Origin: Williamsia sp.
GTDB lineage: Bacteria; Actinomycetota; Actinomycetes; Mycobacteriales; Mycobacteriaceae
Assembly: GCF_016462415.1 (NCBI RefSeq)
Contig: NZ_JAEMTF010000044.1
Coordinates: forward strand, 1 to 35,695
Reading direction: 5' to 3'
Length of the DNA stretch: 35,695 bases
Each line of letters begins with the position of its first letter. The first letter of the stretch is position 1. Positions 23,179-31,926 of the stretch are shown here, one piece after another. The notes under the pieces are model-generated. The model searched no databases, was not told the origin of the DNA, and was given only the letters and a program-made list of their open reading frames with translations. The translations under genes and the position numbers were made by a program.

Positions 23179-23946
23179 CCCTCCGCCCAACTGGGGTGGA
23201 GGGGTACGGGTGAGCTGTGCGTAGAGCTCGGCCAGTTCGTCGGTGACCTCACCGACGTCGAGCGGACCGACGCCCGACATCCGCAGCGCGCGGTTCAGCC
23301 CCGCCACGTCGAGATCGGCGAAGACGTCCACCGACGGAGGACTGGGCAGCGACGGCAGCGTGAGGCGTGCGCCGAAGAAGTCCACCGGTTCCGGCGCTCG
23401 AGCCCGTGTGGGGCGGGTGGTGTCGTCGGGGGTGTCGTCGCGTAGATGAGCCAGCAGCGTCGCCACCTCGGCGCCCATCATCGTCAACGCCACCGATGGC
23501 GCCTTGTCGATCTGTGCGGCCATCTCGTAGGCCAGCGCCAGCACGTGGATGCACCGGGGCTCGTCATCGGGGCAGTTGCAGTCCCCCCGGACATCGGCCG
23601 GCTCGGTGGGAAGCACCACCGAACCCAGAATGCGTGGTTGCTCACCGCGGGCCACGGCCAGGAGATCATCGGTGGCGCCCTTCTCCCGTAGCAGGGCGAC
23701 GACGGTGTCGGCCTCGACGGTCCGCATCGTCAGCGACGTCTCGAACGGTTCGACCTGACTGCCCTGCACCAGTGCGCTCACCACACCCGGTCGCAGCCGT
23801 ACGTCGAGGATCTTCCGTTCGCGGAAGTAGGTGCGGGCCTTACCGACCCGCCGGGTGTCCTCCGGTCGGTCCACGACCGCCAGCACCGCCCGCGACCACG
23901 CCGTGAGGCCGTAACCCCTCGTGGGCGCGTCCTTCTTGCGTGCCAT
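23152..23946 (-). CDS. SWIM zinc-finger protein
   Basis: A 264-residue protein with a SWIM-type zinc site: Cys123, Cys125, Cys132 and His134 in GDCNCPDDEPRCIH. It has an upstream basic region and a Pro/Arg-rich spacer (about 180-200) before a C-terminal helical part. SWIM domains bind DNA or protein and often pair with SNF2 helicases. Its ATG (23946) shares one base with the helicase stop (TGATG), so the two are translationally coupled, as in the Mycobacterium Rv2101/Rv2102-type pairing. The role is inferred to be DNA binding or targeting for the helicase. Confidence 0.88.
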   Translation of the reverse strand: MARKKDAPTRGYGLTAWSRAVLAVVDRPEDTRRVGKARTYFRERKILDVRLRPGVVSALVQGSQVEPFETSLTMRTVEADTVVALLREKGATDDLLAVARGEQPRILGSVVLPTEPADVRGDCNCPDDEPRCIHVLALAYEMAAQIDKAPSVALTMMGAEVATLLAHLRDDTPDDTTRPTRARAPEPVDFFGARLTLPSLPSPPSVDVFADLDVAGLNRALRMSGVGPLDVGEVTDELAELYAQLTRTPPPQLGGGSGEQAHHF

Positions 23947-26900
23947 CAGTCGCCCACCGCCTCGTCGCGCAGTCGCATGAGGTCGTACAGTTCGTCGTTC
24001 TCGATGTCGGCCAGCCAGTTCTCGCCCGCGGTGACGGTCAGGTCCGACAACGCCCGCTTGTCGGTGATCATGGCATCGATGCGCTCCTCGATCGTCCCGA
24101 CGCAGACGAACGTCCGGACCTCGACCCGCCGGGTCTGACCGATCCGGTATGCACGGTCGGTCGCCTGGGCCTCGACCGCCGGATTCCACCAGCGGTCCAG
24201 GTGCACAACGTGATTGGCGGCGGTGAGGTTGAGCCCGGTGCCACCTGCCTTGAGCGAGGCCATCAACACCGGTGGCCCGGCCTCGTCCTGGAACCCCGAC
24301 ACCATCCGGTCACGTGCGGTGCGGGACAGCCCACCGTGCAGGAAGGAGATGTCCTCGCCGCTGATCTTCGACAGCCACGGCGCCAGCATCTCGCCGAATG
24401 CGGTGAACTGCGTGAAGATGAGGGCTCGCTCGCCGTCGGCGATGATGTTCTCCAGGATGTCGGCGAGCAGTTCGAGCTTCCCGGAGCGGTGCGTGTTGCG
24501 ACGCACCAGCGCCGACCCGTCACCGAGGAAATGTGCCGGGTGATTGCAGACCTGCTTGAGTCGAGTCAACGCGGCGAGAACCGTTCGTACGCGGTGACCT
24601 TCGTGGGTGCCGTCGGACTCTGCGCGCCCCAGAGCCTGCATCAGGTCGTCGGTCACCGCGCGGTACAACGCCGCCTGCTCGACGGTGAGGTTGGCGCGCA
24701 CGGTCAGCTCGGTCTTCTCGGGCAGATCGGCGATGATGGTCGGATCCGTCTTGACGCGGCGCAGGATGAACGGCAAGGTGATCGCGTTCAGTCGGCGAGC
24801 GGCCTCGGGATCGCGTTCGCGCTCGATGGATTCGGCGAAGCGTGCCTTGAACACCGACGGTGAGCCGAGCAAACCCGGATTGACGAGGTCGACGACGGCG
24901 CGCAGATCCTCGAGCCGGTTCTCCACCGGTGTCCCGGTGAGGGCGATGCGTTGTCGCGCCGCGATACCGCGCACCGCACGCGACTGCGCCGTGTTCACGT
25001 TCTTGATGTGCTGGGCCTCGTCGACGACCACGTGCCGCCACCGCACGCTCTGCAGGGCCTCGCTGTCGCGGGTGGCGATGGCGAAGGTGGTGATGGTGAC
25101 GTCCGCGGCGCGGGCGGCAGGCGTGAACGGTCCTCGCCGCGATCGGCCCGGGCCGTGGTGGACCAGCACCTGCAGATGCGGTGCGAACCGGGCGATCTCG
25201 CGCTCCCAGTTGCCCACCACCGACATCGGGCAGACGATCAGCGTCGGTCCGTGGTCGGTCGGCTCGGAGGCCGACGCGGTCTCGCGCTCGCTGCAGAGCA
25301 GGGCGATCACCTGAACCGTCTTGCCCAGACCCATGTCGTCGGCGAGCACCGCCCCGATCCCGAGTGAGGCCAGGTGAGCCAGCCATTCCATCCCGCGGTG
25401 CTGGTAGGGCCGCAGATCGGCGGCCAACGACGTCGGCGCGGTCAACGGTTCAGGGGTCAGGGTGCCGCCCGCGGCGACCTCGTCGAGCCACGACAACCCC
25501 GAGACCGAGGTGACGGGAACCCCGAGCCGATCGGATCCGGTGGTGACCAGGTTGAACAGTTCGCCCATGTCGGCGGGGTCGCCGGATGCCGCCAGTGCCC
25601 TCTGCGTGGTGATGAACTCCGCGGCCCGACTCAGCGCCGACCCCTCCGCGCGGATCCACACGCCACGCACCCGGACCAGGCTGCCCTTCTGCGCTGCCAG
25701 CGCGGCGAGGTCACCGTCATCGAGAGTATCGTCACCGATCGCCAACTGCCACTGGAAGTCCCGGATCTCGGACAGGCCGACCATCACCGACCTCTCGACC
25801 GTCGCACCGACGCCGGTCCGTCCTCGCAGGGACAGTGTGGGCGTCACCTCGGCGAGCGTTCGGGGCAGCAGGACGACGATCCCGGCGGCGGCGAGGTCCG
25901 CGGCCCCGGAGTCGAGGAGTTCGGTGACGAGATCGGTGTTCAGCAGGAAGTCGAGGGTGGCTCGATCGTGTCCGGCGCGCGACAACCCCGCGAAGGCCCG
26001 CACCGCGGCGGCGACCTCGGTGGTCACCTCGTCCAGCTCATGCGGGTCGAGTCGGTGCAGATCGATCGGGACGTCCAGACCGTCGACGCTGCGACGACAG
26101 ACCTGCAGCCGCCAGCGATCGTCCGGGACGGAGTGCGGATCCTCCCAATCGCCGTCCCCGTCGTCGGTGTGTTCCGGCTCGTGCAGGCGAAAGACGAGCG
26201 AACTCTCGTTCTCCCGGACCCCGTCGGCCCACTCCTGCCATGCAGTCGACGCCGACGACGCGCGATCGGACGACATCGGGACCTCGTCGTCGGCACCGGG
26301 CAGCAGCGAGCGCACGAGCGACGACCGGAACACACCGGCCGACAACCCGTCACAGCGGCGTCGACATTCGTGGTCGGTGACCTCGCGACAGAAGTCGAGG
26401 ACCGCCTCACCACCACCGTTCTGGGTGACGACCGGTGGTGCCGCGGAGATGGCGTCGGACAACCAGGACCGCCAGTGGGTGCTCGGCAATGGAGTCCATC
26501 GCGTCACCCAGCTGCCCGTGGTCCACGCGAGGGTCGGTGTCACCGCCCCGGCCGAGACGAAGCGTCGGACCGACGCCGCGAGGTAGGTGTAATAGCCCAG
26601 TTCGCCGGTGCGGGGGAGTCCCGGGTCGTCGAGTAGGGCTGTGGCCGCGGCCGGCCCCAACGTCAGCGATCCCACCTGCCGCACGGTGTTCGGCTCGGGT
26701 CCGGTCACGCTGATCGTGCGGCGCAGCGTCCGTCCGGACACCACCGCCGCCACCGGCGCCGGGAGCGACGCGGGTTCCGGCGTCGCCGTGGGTGACCCGT
26801 CGGCGTCGGTGAACCACAGCGACAGGCCGATACCGGGACGCCACAGAGCATGCGTCGTATCGGCAGATGTCACGCGTTCCATCCTGACACGGGGCGCCGA

Positions 26901-26960
26901 CAGGCCCGCCCCGAAGAGCGCCGCTGCCGCGCGAGCCGAATCGGGTGTGGGTCGACGCAC
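23946..26960 (-). CDS. SNF2-family DEAD/DEAH-box helicase (HelZ-like)
   Basis: A 1004-residue Swi2/Snf2-type ATPase that would translocate on double-stranded DNA. The N-terminal 500 residues are the SNF2-associated bacterial domain; the ATPase core then shows DDMGLGKTVQ (motif I, near 545), TLIVCPMSVVGNW (Ia), VVVDEAQHIKN (II, near 640), ALTGTPVENRLEDL (III), FTQFTAFGEML (IV) and QATDRAYRIGQTR (VI, near 945). The given start is GTG 26960; ATG 26882, residue 27, fits the usual family N-terminus LWRPGIGLSLWF better and is a real alternative. It is the first gene of an operon with the SWIM protein and is divergent from a WS/DGAT gene. Repair, recombination or anti-phage roles are possible but unproven. 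Confidence 0.92.
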   Translation of the reverse strand: MRRPTPDSARAAAALFGAGLSAPRVRMERVTSADTTHALWRPGIGLSLWFTDADGSPTATPEPASLPAPVAAVVSGRTLRRTISVTGPEPNTVRQVGSLTLGPAAATALLDDPGLPRTGELGYYTYLAASVRRFVSAGAVTPTLAWTTGSWVTRWTPLPSTHWRSWLSDAISAAPPVVTQNGGGEAVLDFCREVTDHECRRRCDGLSAGVFRSSLVRSLLPGADDEVPMSSDRASSASTAWQEWADGVRENESSLVFRLHEPEHTDDGDGDWEDPHSVPDDRWRLQVCRRSVDGLDVPIDLHRLDPHELDEVTTEVAAAVRAFAGLSRAGHDRATLDFLLNTDLVTELLDSGAADLAAAGIVVLLPRTLAEVTPTLSLRGRTGVGATVERSVMVGLSEIRDFQWQLAIGDDTLDDGDLAALAAQKGSLVRVRGVWIRAEGSALSRAAEFITTQRALAASGDPADMGELFNLVTTGSDRLGVPVTSVSGLSWLDEVAAGGTLTPEPLTAPTSLAADLRPYQHRGMEWLAHLASLGIGAVLADDMGLGKTVQVIALLCSERETASASEPTDHGPTLIVCPMSVVGNWEREIARFAPHLQVLVHHGPGRSRRGPFTPAARAADVTITTFAIATRDSEALQSVRWRHVVVDEAQHIKNVNTAQSRAVRGIAARQRIALTGTPVENRLEDLRAVVDLVNPGLLGSPSVFKARFAESIERERDPEAARRLNAITLPFILRRVKTDPTIIADLPEKTELTVRANLTVEQAALYRAVTDDLMQALGRAESDGTHEGHRVRTVLAALTRLKQVCNHPAHFLGDGSALVRRNTHRSGKLELLADILENIIADGERALIFTQFTAFGEMLAPWLSKISGEDISFLHGGLSRTARDRMVSGFQDEAGPPVLMASLKAGGTGLNLTAANHVVHLDRWWNPAVEAQATDRAYRIGQTRRVEVRTFVCVGTIEERIDAMITDKRALSDLTVTAGENWLADIENDELYDLMRLRDEAVGD

Positions 26961-27003
26961 GGTGTGATGTGCTGATGGCGGGTCGGGCAGTAGGGGGCCA
27001 GTG

Positions 27004-28410
27004 ATGAAGCAACTCGCGTCTCGCGACGCCGCGTACCTCTATCTGGGAGACGCGCACCGTACCGCGACGATCGTCTCCTGCTGGGTGCTGGCCGAACCCG
27101 ACGGTGCGCCCGCGACGATGAGCGCCGAACTCGTCGCGGAGCGCATGACGACGGCGGCGGCTCAGGCGGATGTGTTCGCGGGCATCCTCGTGCGCCTCCC
27201 GTTCGACATCGACCTGCCGTACTGGCGGGTGGATCGGGAGTTCGACGCGCGCGACCACATCGCCTTCCATCGCGACGTCGCGGACTGGCCCCGGGCTCGT
27301 GATCGACTGAGCGACATCGCCGCTCGACCTCTCGATCCCCGCCGACCGCTGTGGCGGATCGATGTTCTCGTCGACGTAGAGGGAATGCCCGGGCGTAGCG
27401 GACCGTCGACCGTGGTCGCGATGATGTTCCATCACGCAGCGTTCGACGGGGTCACCTTCGCGCATCTCACCAACACCTATCTCGATGATGCACCGTTCCC
27501 GTGGCCGTACGACGCCGCCGCGAATGCGATCGGACACGAATCCATCTCGCGGTCACGTCTCACGGCACGGGCGCTGAGGCGGCAGCCGGCCATCTGGGGT
27601 CGCCTCGCTCGCGACCTGCCCCCGGCCATCGGCGATGCCCGACGGAACGCACGGCCCGCCCCACCGCGTCCCGATGCCGATCAACCGAGCGTCTTCGGTG
27701 ACCCGGTTCGAGGCGTGCGCCGCACCGACTACACGATCCTGTCGCTGACCGACGTGAAGGCGATCAAGAACCGCATCCACGGTGCCAAGGTCAACGATGT
27801 GTTGTTGTCGGTCATCGGGGGTGCCCTCGCCGCCCACGTCGCGACGCGCAGTCGTCCGGGCGGTCGAACGCGGTCGTTGGTCGCTCTGGTGCCGGTGTCG
27901 ACGCGTTCGCTCGATGGTGACAGTGCCGCCAACCAGTTCTCTCCGACGATGGTCGACATGCACACCGACGAGCCCCGGGTCGAGCGCAGGATCGCCGCGA
28001 TCGCGGCATCGTCGCGGGAGGCCAAGGCGGCGGCGATGGCATCGGCCCTGGGGCGGGGCGCGGGGGCACTGGACGCCATGCCCGCTGTTCTGCTGCGAGT
28101 GATCGGGATCGTGGCGCGGCTCGTGGAACGTTTCGCCCCGTCGCGGTCGCGGGCCGACACCGTGGTGGCGAATGTCTACAGCCCGTACTCGATCGACTCG
28201 ATGTTCGGCATGCCTGTGGTGGGCGGCTTCGGCATCCAACCCCTCGACTCACCGACTCTGGCGCACGGCGTCTATTCCCGCGACGACGAGCTGTTCATCT
28301 CGGTCACAACGGATTCGGCCACGATGCCGGATGCGACGGCCTACCTCGATGCGATCGCGGAGTCCTTCGCCGAACACGTGCACATGCTGGCGGCCGACGG
28401 TGACGCCTGA
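27004..28410 (+). CDS. Wax ester synthase/diacylglycerol acyltransferase (WS/DGAT)
   Basis: A 468-residue acyltransferase of the WS/DGAT family, transferring acyl groups from acyl-CoA to fatty alcohols or diacylglycerol for storage lipid. The active-site motif is intact, FHHAAFDG near residues 142-149. The C-terminal half has the GAKVNDVLLSVIGGALAAH region and the NVYSP/FGIQPL region typical of the family. ATG 27004 is chosen over GTG 27001 because AGGGGG (26992-26997) stands 6 bp before it. It is divergent from the helicase operon. With the lipase at 8012 and the altered paralogue at 6235 it suggests lipid storage capacity. Confidence 0.9.
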   Translation: MKQLASRDAAYLYLGDAHRTATIVSCWVLAEPDGAPATMSAELVAERMTTAAAQADVFAGILVRLPFDIDLPYWRVDREFDARDHIAFHRDVADWPRARDRLSDIAARPLDPRRPLWRIDVLVDVEGMPGRSGPSTVVAMMFHHAAFDGVTFAHLTNTYLDDAPFPWPYDAAANAIGHESISRSRLTARALRRQPAIWGRLARDLPPAIGDARRNARPAPPRPDADQPSVFGDPVRGVRRTDYTILSLTDVKAIKNRIHGAKVNDVLLSVIGGALAAHVATRSRPGGRTRSLVALVPVSTRSLDGDSAANQFSPTMVDMHTDEPRVERRIAAIAASSREAKAAAMASALGRGAGALDAMPAVLLRVIGIVARLVERFAPSRSRADTVVANVYSPYSIDSMFGMPVVGGFGIQPLDSPTLAHGVYSRDDELFISVTTDSATMPDATAYLDAIAESFAEHVHMLAADGDA

Positions 28411-28434
28411 GCCCGTCGGCAGCCACCACCCTTG

Positions 28435-28740
28435 CTAGCGGATGACCTTCTGGGCGTTGAGGAAATCGATCACCTGACGACGTCGGTTGATGACGAACCG
28501 GTGTTCGGCACCGTCCGCGGTGCGCACGGTCAGTCCGTTGTTCACGATTCCGAGAGTCCGATGAGGCTCGAGTGCGACGATGTCCCGATAATCGATTCGC
28601 TGGCTGCCGGTCTGGAAGTTCAGGGCGTGTGAATCGAACGTCATGCCGGTCTTGTCGAAGCCGAGCTTTCCGCCGACGGACTCACGGCCCCGCCAATAGT
28701 TCGCCGCGACCCTCTTCCCCACGAACTCCTGCATCGTCAC
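28435..28740 (-). CDS. GRAM-domain small protein
   Basis: A 101-residue protein that is almost entirely one GRAM domain, a PH-like fold that in eukaryotes binds lipids. The pattern VAANYWRGRESVGGKLGFD, the strand MTFDSHALNFQTGSQRIDY, IVALEPHRTLGIVNNGL and HRFVINRRRQVIDFL follows the GRAM consensus closely. There is no signal or membrane segment, so it probably docks on membranes or proteins from the cytosol. GTG 28740 has a GAGG about 10 bp upstream; ATG 28734 is an alternative. It is convergent with the WS/DGAT gene and upstream, on the same strand, lies the nuclease gene that ends at 28762. Confidence 0.78.
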   Translation of the reverse strand: MTMQEFVGKRVAANYWRGRESVGGKLGFDKTGMTFDSHALNFQTGSQRIDYRDIVALEPHRTLGIVNNGLTVRTADGAEHRFVINRRRQVIDFLNAQKVIR

Positions 28741-28761
28741 AGGATAACCACCGCCTCATGG

Positions 28762-29886
28762 TCAGCCCTTGTCGCAGGCGGTCCCGTCTCCATCGCCGTC
28801 CAGGGCCGGCCGGTAACCGGGCTGACCGGCACTGATCGGTGCGGCGCCGGCGGCTCGGGCGGCCGCGCAATTCTTGTAGTAGACATCGCCGGCGTCGGGT
28901 ACCGCGGGCGCGACCGGAGCTGGGGGCGGCGGGGTGTAGCGAGGGGTGGGCCGTGGGGCCGGCGTCTGCGTCTGGGTCCGCGTGGGCCGCGACGGGGCGA
29001 CCGGAGTCGCGATAACCGCGCCACACGACCCGAGCACGCGTGCGATCGCGTCTTTTTCGGCCTGGGTGACCCACAGCCGATACGCCGCCTTCACCGCGAC
29101 CTGCCTCGCCACGTACGTGCACCGGAACGACCGGTTCGGCGGCAGCCACGTGGCGGCGTCACCGGACCCCTTGCGGGAGTTGGTCGGACCGTCGGTCGCC
29201 TGGAGATTGCGGGGGTCGTTGGCGAGATCGCGTCGGGTGTCGGCCGACAGTTGCTGGGCGCCCTTCTGCCAGGCGTCGTCGAGGGCCACGACGTGGTCGA
29301 TCTGGACCGCTTGCGATGTCTTCTCGCCGCGGACGAAGTCGATCCGGGTTCCGGTGTAGGGGTCGGCGAGGACGCCTGACGTCACGACGCACCCGCGTGT
29401 CCCGGATCGCGCGACGATGCTCGTCAGATCCCTCCGGAGGATGTCGTTGCGGGTGTCGCACCCGTTGTGGCCGCCGTCGACGTTGACGTCGTCGGTCCAG
29501 GCCTGGCCGAATTGTGCTCGGCTGTAGCCGGTTCGCGGTGCGCGCCCCTTGACCGCGAGCGTGTTCAGCAGCGTCAGGGAGCTCTGCGCGGCCGACCCCG
29601 ACCCGACCTGCGCCGGTGTCGATGGAGCCGGGGCGGGTGTCTCCGACGTCGAGGTGGGCGCCGTGGTGGCCGGTTGAGTGGTCGTGGCCGTTGCACTGCC
29701 GATGACGGCTGCTGCCTCGTCGTTGCTCTGCTTGGTGCCCTCGGGCGCGATCAGGCCGACCACGGTGACCGCCACCACGGCGCCGAGCGCGATCCAGGGC
29801 CACCGCCGTCGCCGACGCGGGGGCGACTTGTAGCCGGGTGGCCTGTTCCAGTTGTCCGGCGCGGACGAACTGGAGCTGCCGGTCAT
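28762..29886 (-). CDS. Exported HNH (DUF1524) nuclease-like protein with Excalibur domain
   Basis: A 374-residue membrane-anchored or secreted protein. A basic N-terminus and one hydrophobic helix (about residues 30-46, WIALGAVVAVTVVGLIA) lead into a Thr/Pro-rich linker. A DUF1524/HNH domain (about 110-270) follows, with the key QIDHVVALDDAW, NDPRNLQATDGPTNSRKG and WLPPN...CTYVARQVAVKAAY segments. A second Pro/Thr linker precedes a C-terminal Excalibur Ca2+-binding motif DGDGDGTACD. This is the build of extracellular nucleases of actinobacteria. Cys residues in both domains would form disulfides, consistent with the VKOR/DsbA genes next door, 49 bp upstream on the same strand. Confidence 0.88.
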   Translation of the reverse strand: MTGSSSSSAPDNWNRPPGYKSPPRRRRRWPWIALGAVVAVTVVGLIAPEGTKQSNDEAAAVIGSATATTTQPATTAPTSTSETPAPAPSTPAQVGSGSAAQSSLTLLNTLAVKGRAPRTGYSRAQFGQAWTDDVNVDGGHNGCDTRNDILRRDLTSIVARSGTRGCVVTSGVLADPYTGTRIDFVRGEKTSQAVQIDHVVALDDAWQKGAQQLSADTRRDLANDPRNLQATDGPTNSRKGSGDAATWLPPNRSFRCTYVARQVAVKAAYRLWVTQAEKDAIARVLGSCGAVIATPVAPSRPTRTQTQTPAPRPTPRYTPPPPAPVAPAVPDAGDVYYKNCAAARAAGAAPISAGQPGYRPALDGDGDGTACDKG

Positions 29887-29935
29887 CTGCTCATTGAATC
29901 ATCGTCGGGCGCCGACGACGCGCACATACGTCCGA

Positions 29936-30571
29936 TCAGATCAGGGTCGACCAGTAGTACCAGAAGTGTTCTGCGATCAGCAGTATGACGACGACGTAGT
30001 AGACGACCAGGACGGGCCACAACCACCCGACGATGCGCCACAGCGCCGGGATGCTGCCCAGACGTGCGGCAGTCTGCGCGGCGACGACGAACAGGATCGG
30101 GGTGATGGTCCAGACCACCATGCAGTACGGGCACAACGCGTTGATGCGGTAGATGCTTTCGGTGATCAGGTAGAACACGAACACCATGCCCGCGGTCGTG
30201 CCGAGAGTGAGCCCGGCCCAGTACCAGACCGGCAGCGCGACCCGGGCCAGAACGAGAACGCCCGTCACCACGACGATCGCGAACGCCGCGATACCGATGA
30301 GCGGGTTGGGGAACCCGAAGAACTGCGCCTGCGCGGTTTGCATCACCGAGCCGCACGAGAGCACCGGGTTGATGCTGCAGCTCGGTCGGTAGGACGGGTC
30401 CTCGAGGAGTTTGAACTTCTCGATCGTGAGGGTCGCCGCGGCAACCAGTCCGATCGCCCCGGCGATCAGGATGATCAGCCCGGTCACCCGTCCCGGCGCC
30501 CAGTCGGGTGGGTCGACCGCGTCGTCGTCGACGACGGGGTCGGGCTCGTGGTCGGCGTCGGTCAGCGTCAT
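29936..30571 (-). CDS. Vitamin K epoxide reductase family (VKOR) membrane protein
   Basis: A 211-residue inner-membrane enzyme that reoxidises DsbA with quinone in place of DsbB. Four or five helices are evident (about 30-52, 90-112, 115-137, 148-170, 180-205). The redox residues are all present: loop Cys65 and Cys73, and the CPYC centre at 147-150. An ORF runs on to 30733, but ATG 30571 gives the family start and shares one base with the stop of the DsbA-like gene (TGATG). The pair is thus translationally coupled, forming the complete oxidative folding couple known from mycobacteria. Confidence 0.92.
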   Translation of the reverse strand: MTLTDADHEPDPVVDDDAVDPPDWAPGRVTGLIILIAGAIGLVAAATLTIEKFKLLEDPSYRPSCSINPVLSCGSVMQTAQAQFFGFPNPLIGIAAFAIVVVTGVLVLARVALPVWYWAGLTLGTTAGMVFVFYLITESIYRINALCPYCMVVWTITPILFVVAAQTAARLGSIPALWRIVGWLWPVLVVYYVVVILLIAEHFWYYWSTLI

Positions 30572-31353
30572 CACGCGACCGCGGCGTCGACCGCGGCGAT
30601 CAGGGCCTGCGGGGTGCTCAGCTCGACGGCCTTGCCGTTGAGCTCCACCTGCGGCGTGCCCTGCAAACCGTTCTGCACCGCCTTCTGGGTCTGCGCGGTG
30701 ACCCATCCCGAGTACTGGCCGCCGTCGACGCATTTCGAGACCGATGCGGGTGCGCCGGCGTCGGTGGCGATGCTCGTCAGCTGCTCGTCGGTGAGCCCCG
30801 ACGACTGTTCCTCGGGCTGCTGCGCGTACAGCTCGTCGTGGTAGCCGAGCCAGGTCGACCAGTCGCCGCCACCCGCGGTGGCCTCGGCCACGCAGGCCGA
30901 TGCATTCGCCGCACGCGTGGAGTACTTCGTCGACGACATCCGGTCGAGGATCGCGATGGGCTCGTAATCCACCGCCACCGCGGCGTTGCCCCGGATCTGC
31001 TTGATCGCCTCACCGAAGATCGACTCGAACTGCTTGCACGCGGGGCACTGGAAGTCCTCGAGGATCGTCAGCGTCGCCTTGGGCTGTGCGACCTTGTTGA
31101 CCCGGTAGGCGCCGGTGTCGGAGACGACCGACGGCGTCGACGACGTACCCGAGGTTCCCGAGGCGACCGGCCCCGCCGACGATGCGGCCGAGGACGAGTC
31201 GTCCTTCTTGGTCACGATCAGCCACACCCCGATGGCCACGGCGATCACCACCACGACGACGGTCGCGCCGATCTTGATCAGCAGGCTGCGGCGGCGTTCG
31301 TCGGCGCGGGGGTCGGTCACCCTCGGGCGACGCTTGTGGTCATTGGCAGCCAT
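30571..31353 (-). CDS. DsbA-like thiol:disulfide oxidoreductase
   Basis: A 260-residue membrane-anchored thioredoxin-fold oxidase. A basic cytosolic tail, one transmembrane helix (about 25-48) and a Ser/Ala-rich linker precede the catalytic domain with active site CPAC at residues 103-106 (FQCPACKQF). The cis-Pro loop GTPQVELNG lies near the C-terminus, and two more cysteines (ASACVAE, SKCVDGG) could form a structural disulfide. The ORF extends to 31518, but ATG 31353, preceded by AGGAA, is the expected start. It would oxidise exported proteins, and the VKOR gene overlapping its stop would recharge it. Confidence 0.92.
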   Translation of the reverse strand: MAANDHKRRPRVTDPRADERRRSLLIKIGATVVVVVIAVAIGVWLIVTKKDDSSSAASSAGPVASGTSGTSSTPSVVSDTGAYRVNKVAQPKATLTILEDFQCPACKQFESIFGEAIKQIRGNAAVAVDYEPIAILDRMSSTKYSTRAANASACVAEATAGGGDWSTWLGYHDELYAQQPEEQSSGLTDEQLTSIATDAGAPASVSKCVDGGQYSGWVTAQTQKAVQNGLQGTPQVELNGKAVELSTPQALIAAVDAAVA

Positions 31354-31483
31354 GGGGTTCCTGAACTCTTCTCGGTTGTCGGCCGGACGGGCCACGGGCA
31401 TTCGGCCGCCGATGATACGCGGCACGAATGAGAAGAAGGTGAAGGCCGAGAATCGCGCTTGACGCCGGGAACCCGATCTGCCA

Positions 31484-31498
31484 GTGTGTTCAACACAC
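31484..31498. promoter_or_regulatory. ArsR operator palindrome
   Basis: GTGTGTT-C-AACACAC is a perfect 7+1+7 palindrome, 38 bp before the ArsR start. GATAAA just downstream could be a -10 box. It is the likely autoregulatory site; the divergent DsbA promoter is also within reach. Confidence 0.68.
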
Positions 31499-31536
31499 CA
31501 GTTGATAAACGAGAACATTGAATGGGCGGAGCGACG

Positions 31537-31926
31537 ATGTCGGATCGTGACGATCGGCTGGACCGGGCCTTCCTGGCGCTCGCCGATCCCGTGCGCCGGG
31601 CGATCATCGCCCGGCTGAGCCGAGGACCGGCGGGGGTGAATGATCTGGCCGCGCCGTTCGACATCTCGCTCCAGGCCGTGTCACGACACGTCGGCGTGCT
31701 CGAGCAGGCCGGGCTCGTCACCCGCACCCGCGAGGCCCAGCGCCGGCCGGTCCACCTCGCCCCCGAACGACTCGAGGAACTGACCGCGTGGATCGACCGC
31801 CACCGCCTCGTCCACGAACAGCAGTTCCGTGCACTCGATTCCGTTCTGACGCAACTGTCAGGCGATCAGTCCGGCGAGGCGCCCGCCCCGCCGGCGCAAT
31901 CCCCGTCACGAGAGGAAGAGAAATGA
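31537..31926 (+). CDS. ArsR family winged-helix regulator
   Basis: A 129-residue regulator of the SRPBCC-paired ArsR subgroup. The HTH runs LDRAFLALADPVRRAIIARL, then GVNDLAAPFDISLQAVSRHVGVLEQAGLV, followed by a beta wing. The Cys metal-binding motif of metal-sensing ArsR proteins is absent, so a non-metal ligand or constitutive autorepression is expected. ATG 31537, with GGAG 6 bp upstream, is preferred to ATG 31522. Its stop overlaps the next start as ATGA, coupling it to the SRPBCC gene, and a VOC gene follows, so the three form one operon. Confidence 0.9.
   Translation: MSDRDDRLDRAFLALADPVRRAIIARLSRGPAGVNDLAAPFDISLQAVSRHVGVLEQAGLVTRTREAQRRPVHLAPERLEELTAWIDRHRLVHEQQFRALDSVLTQLSGDQSGEAPAPPAQSPSREEEK

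Noticed and set aside
23946-28410. Helicase, SWIM protein and acyltransferase as a defence island
   Set aside because: No nuclease, methylase, toxin or mobile-element genes accompany them, and base composition matches the surroundings.
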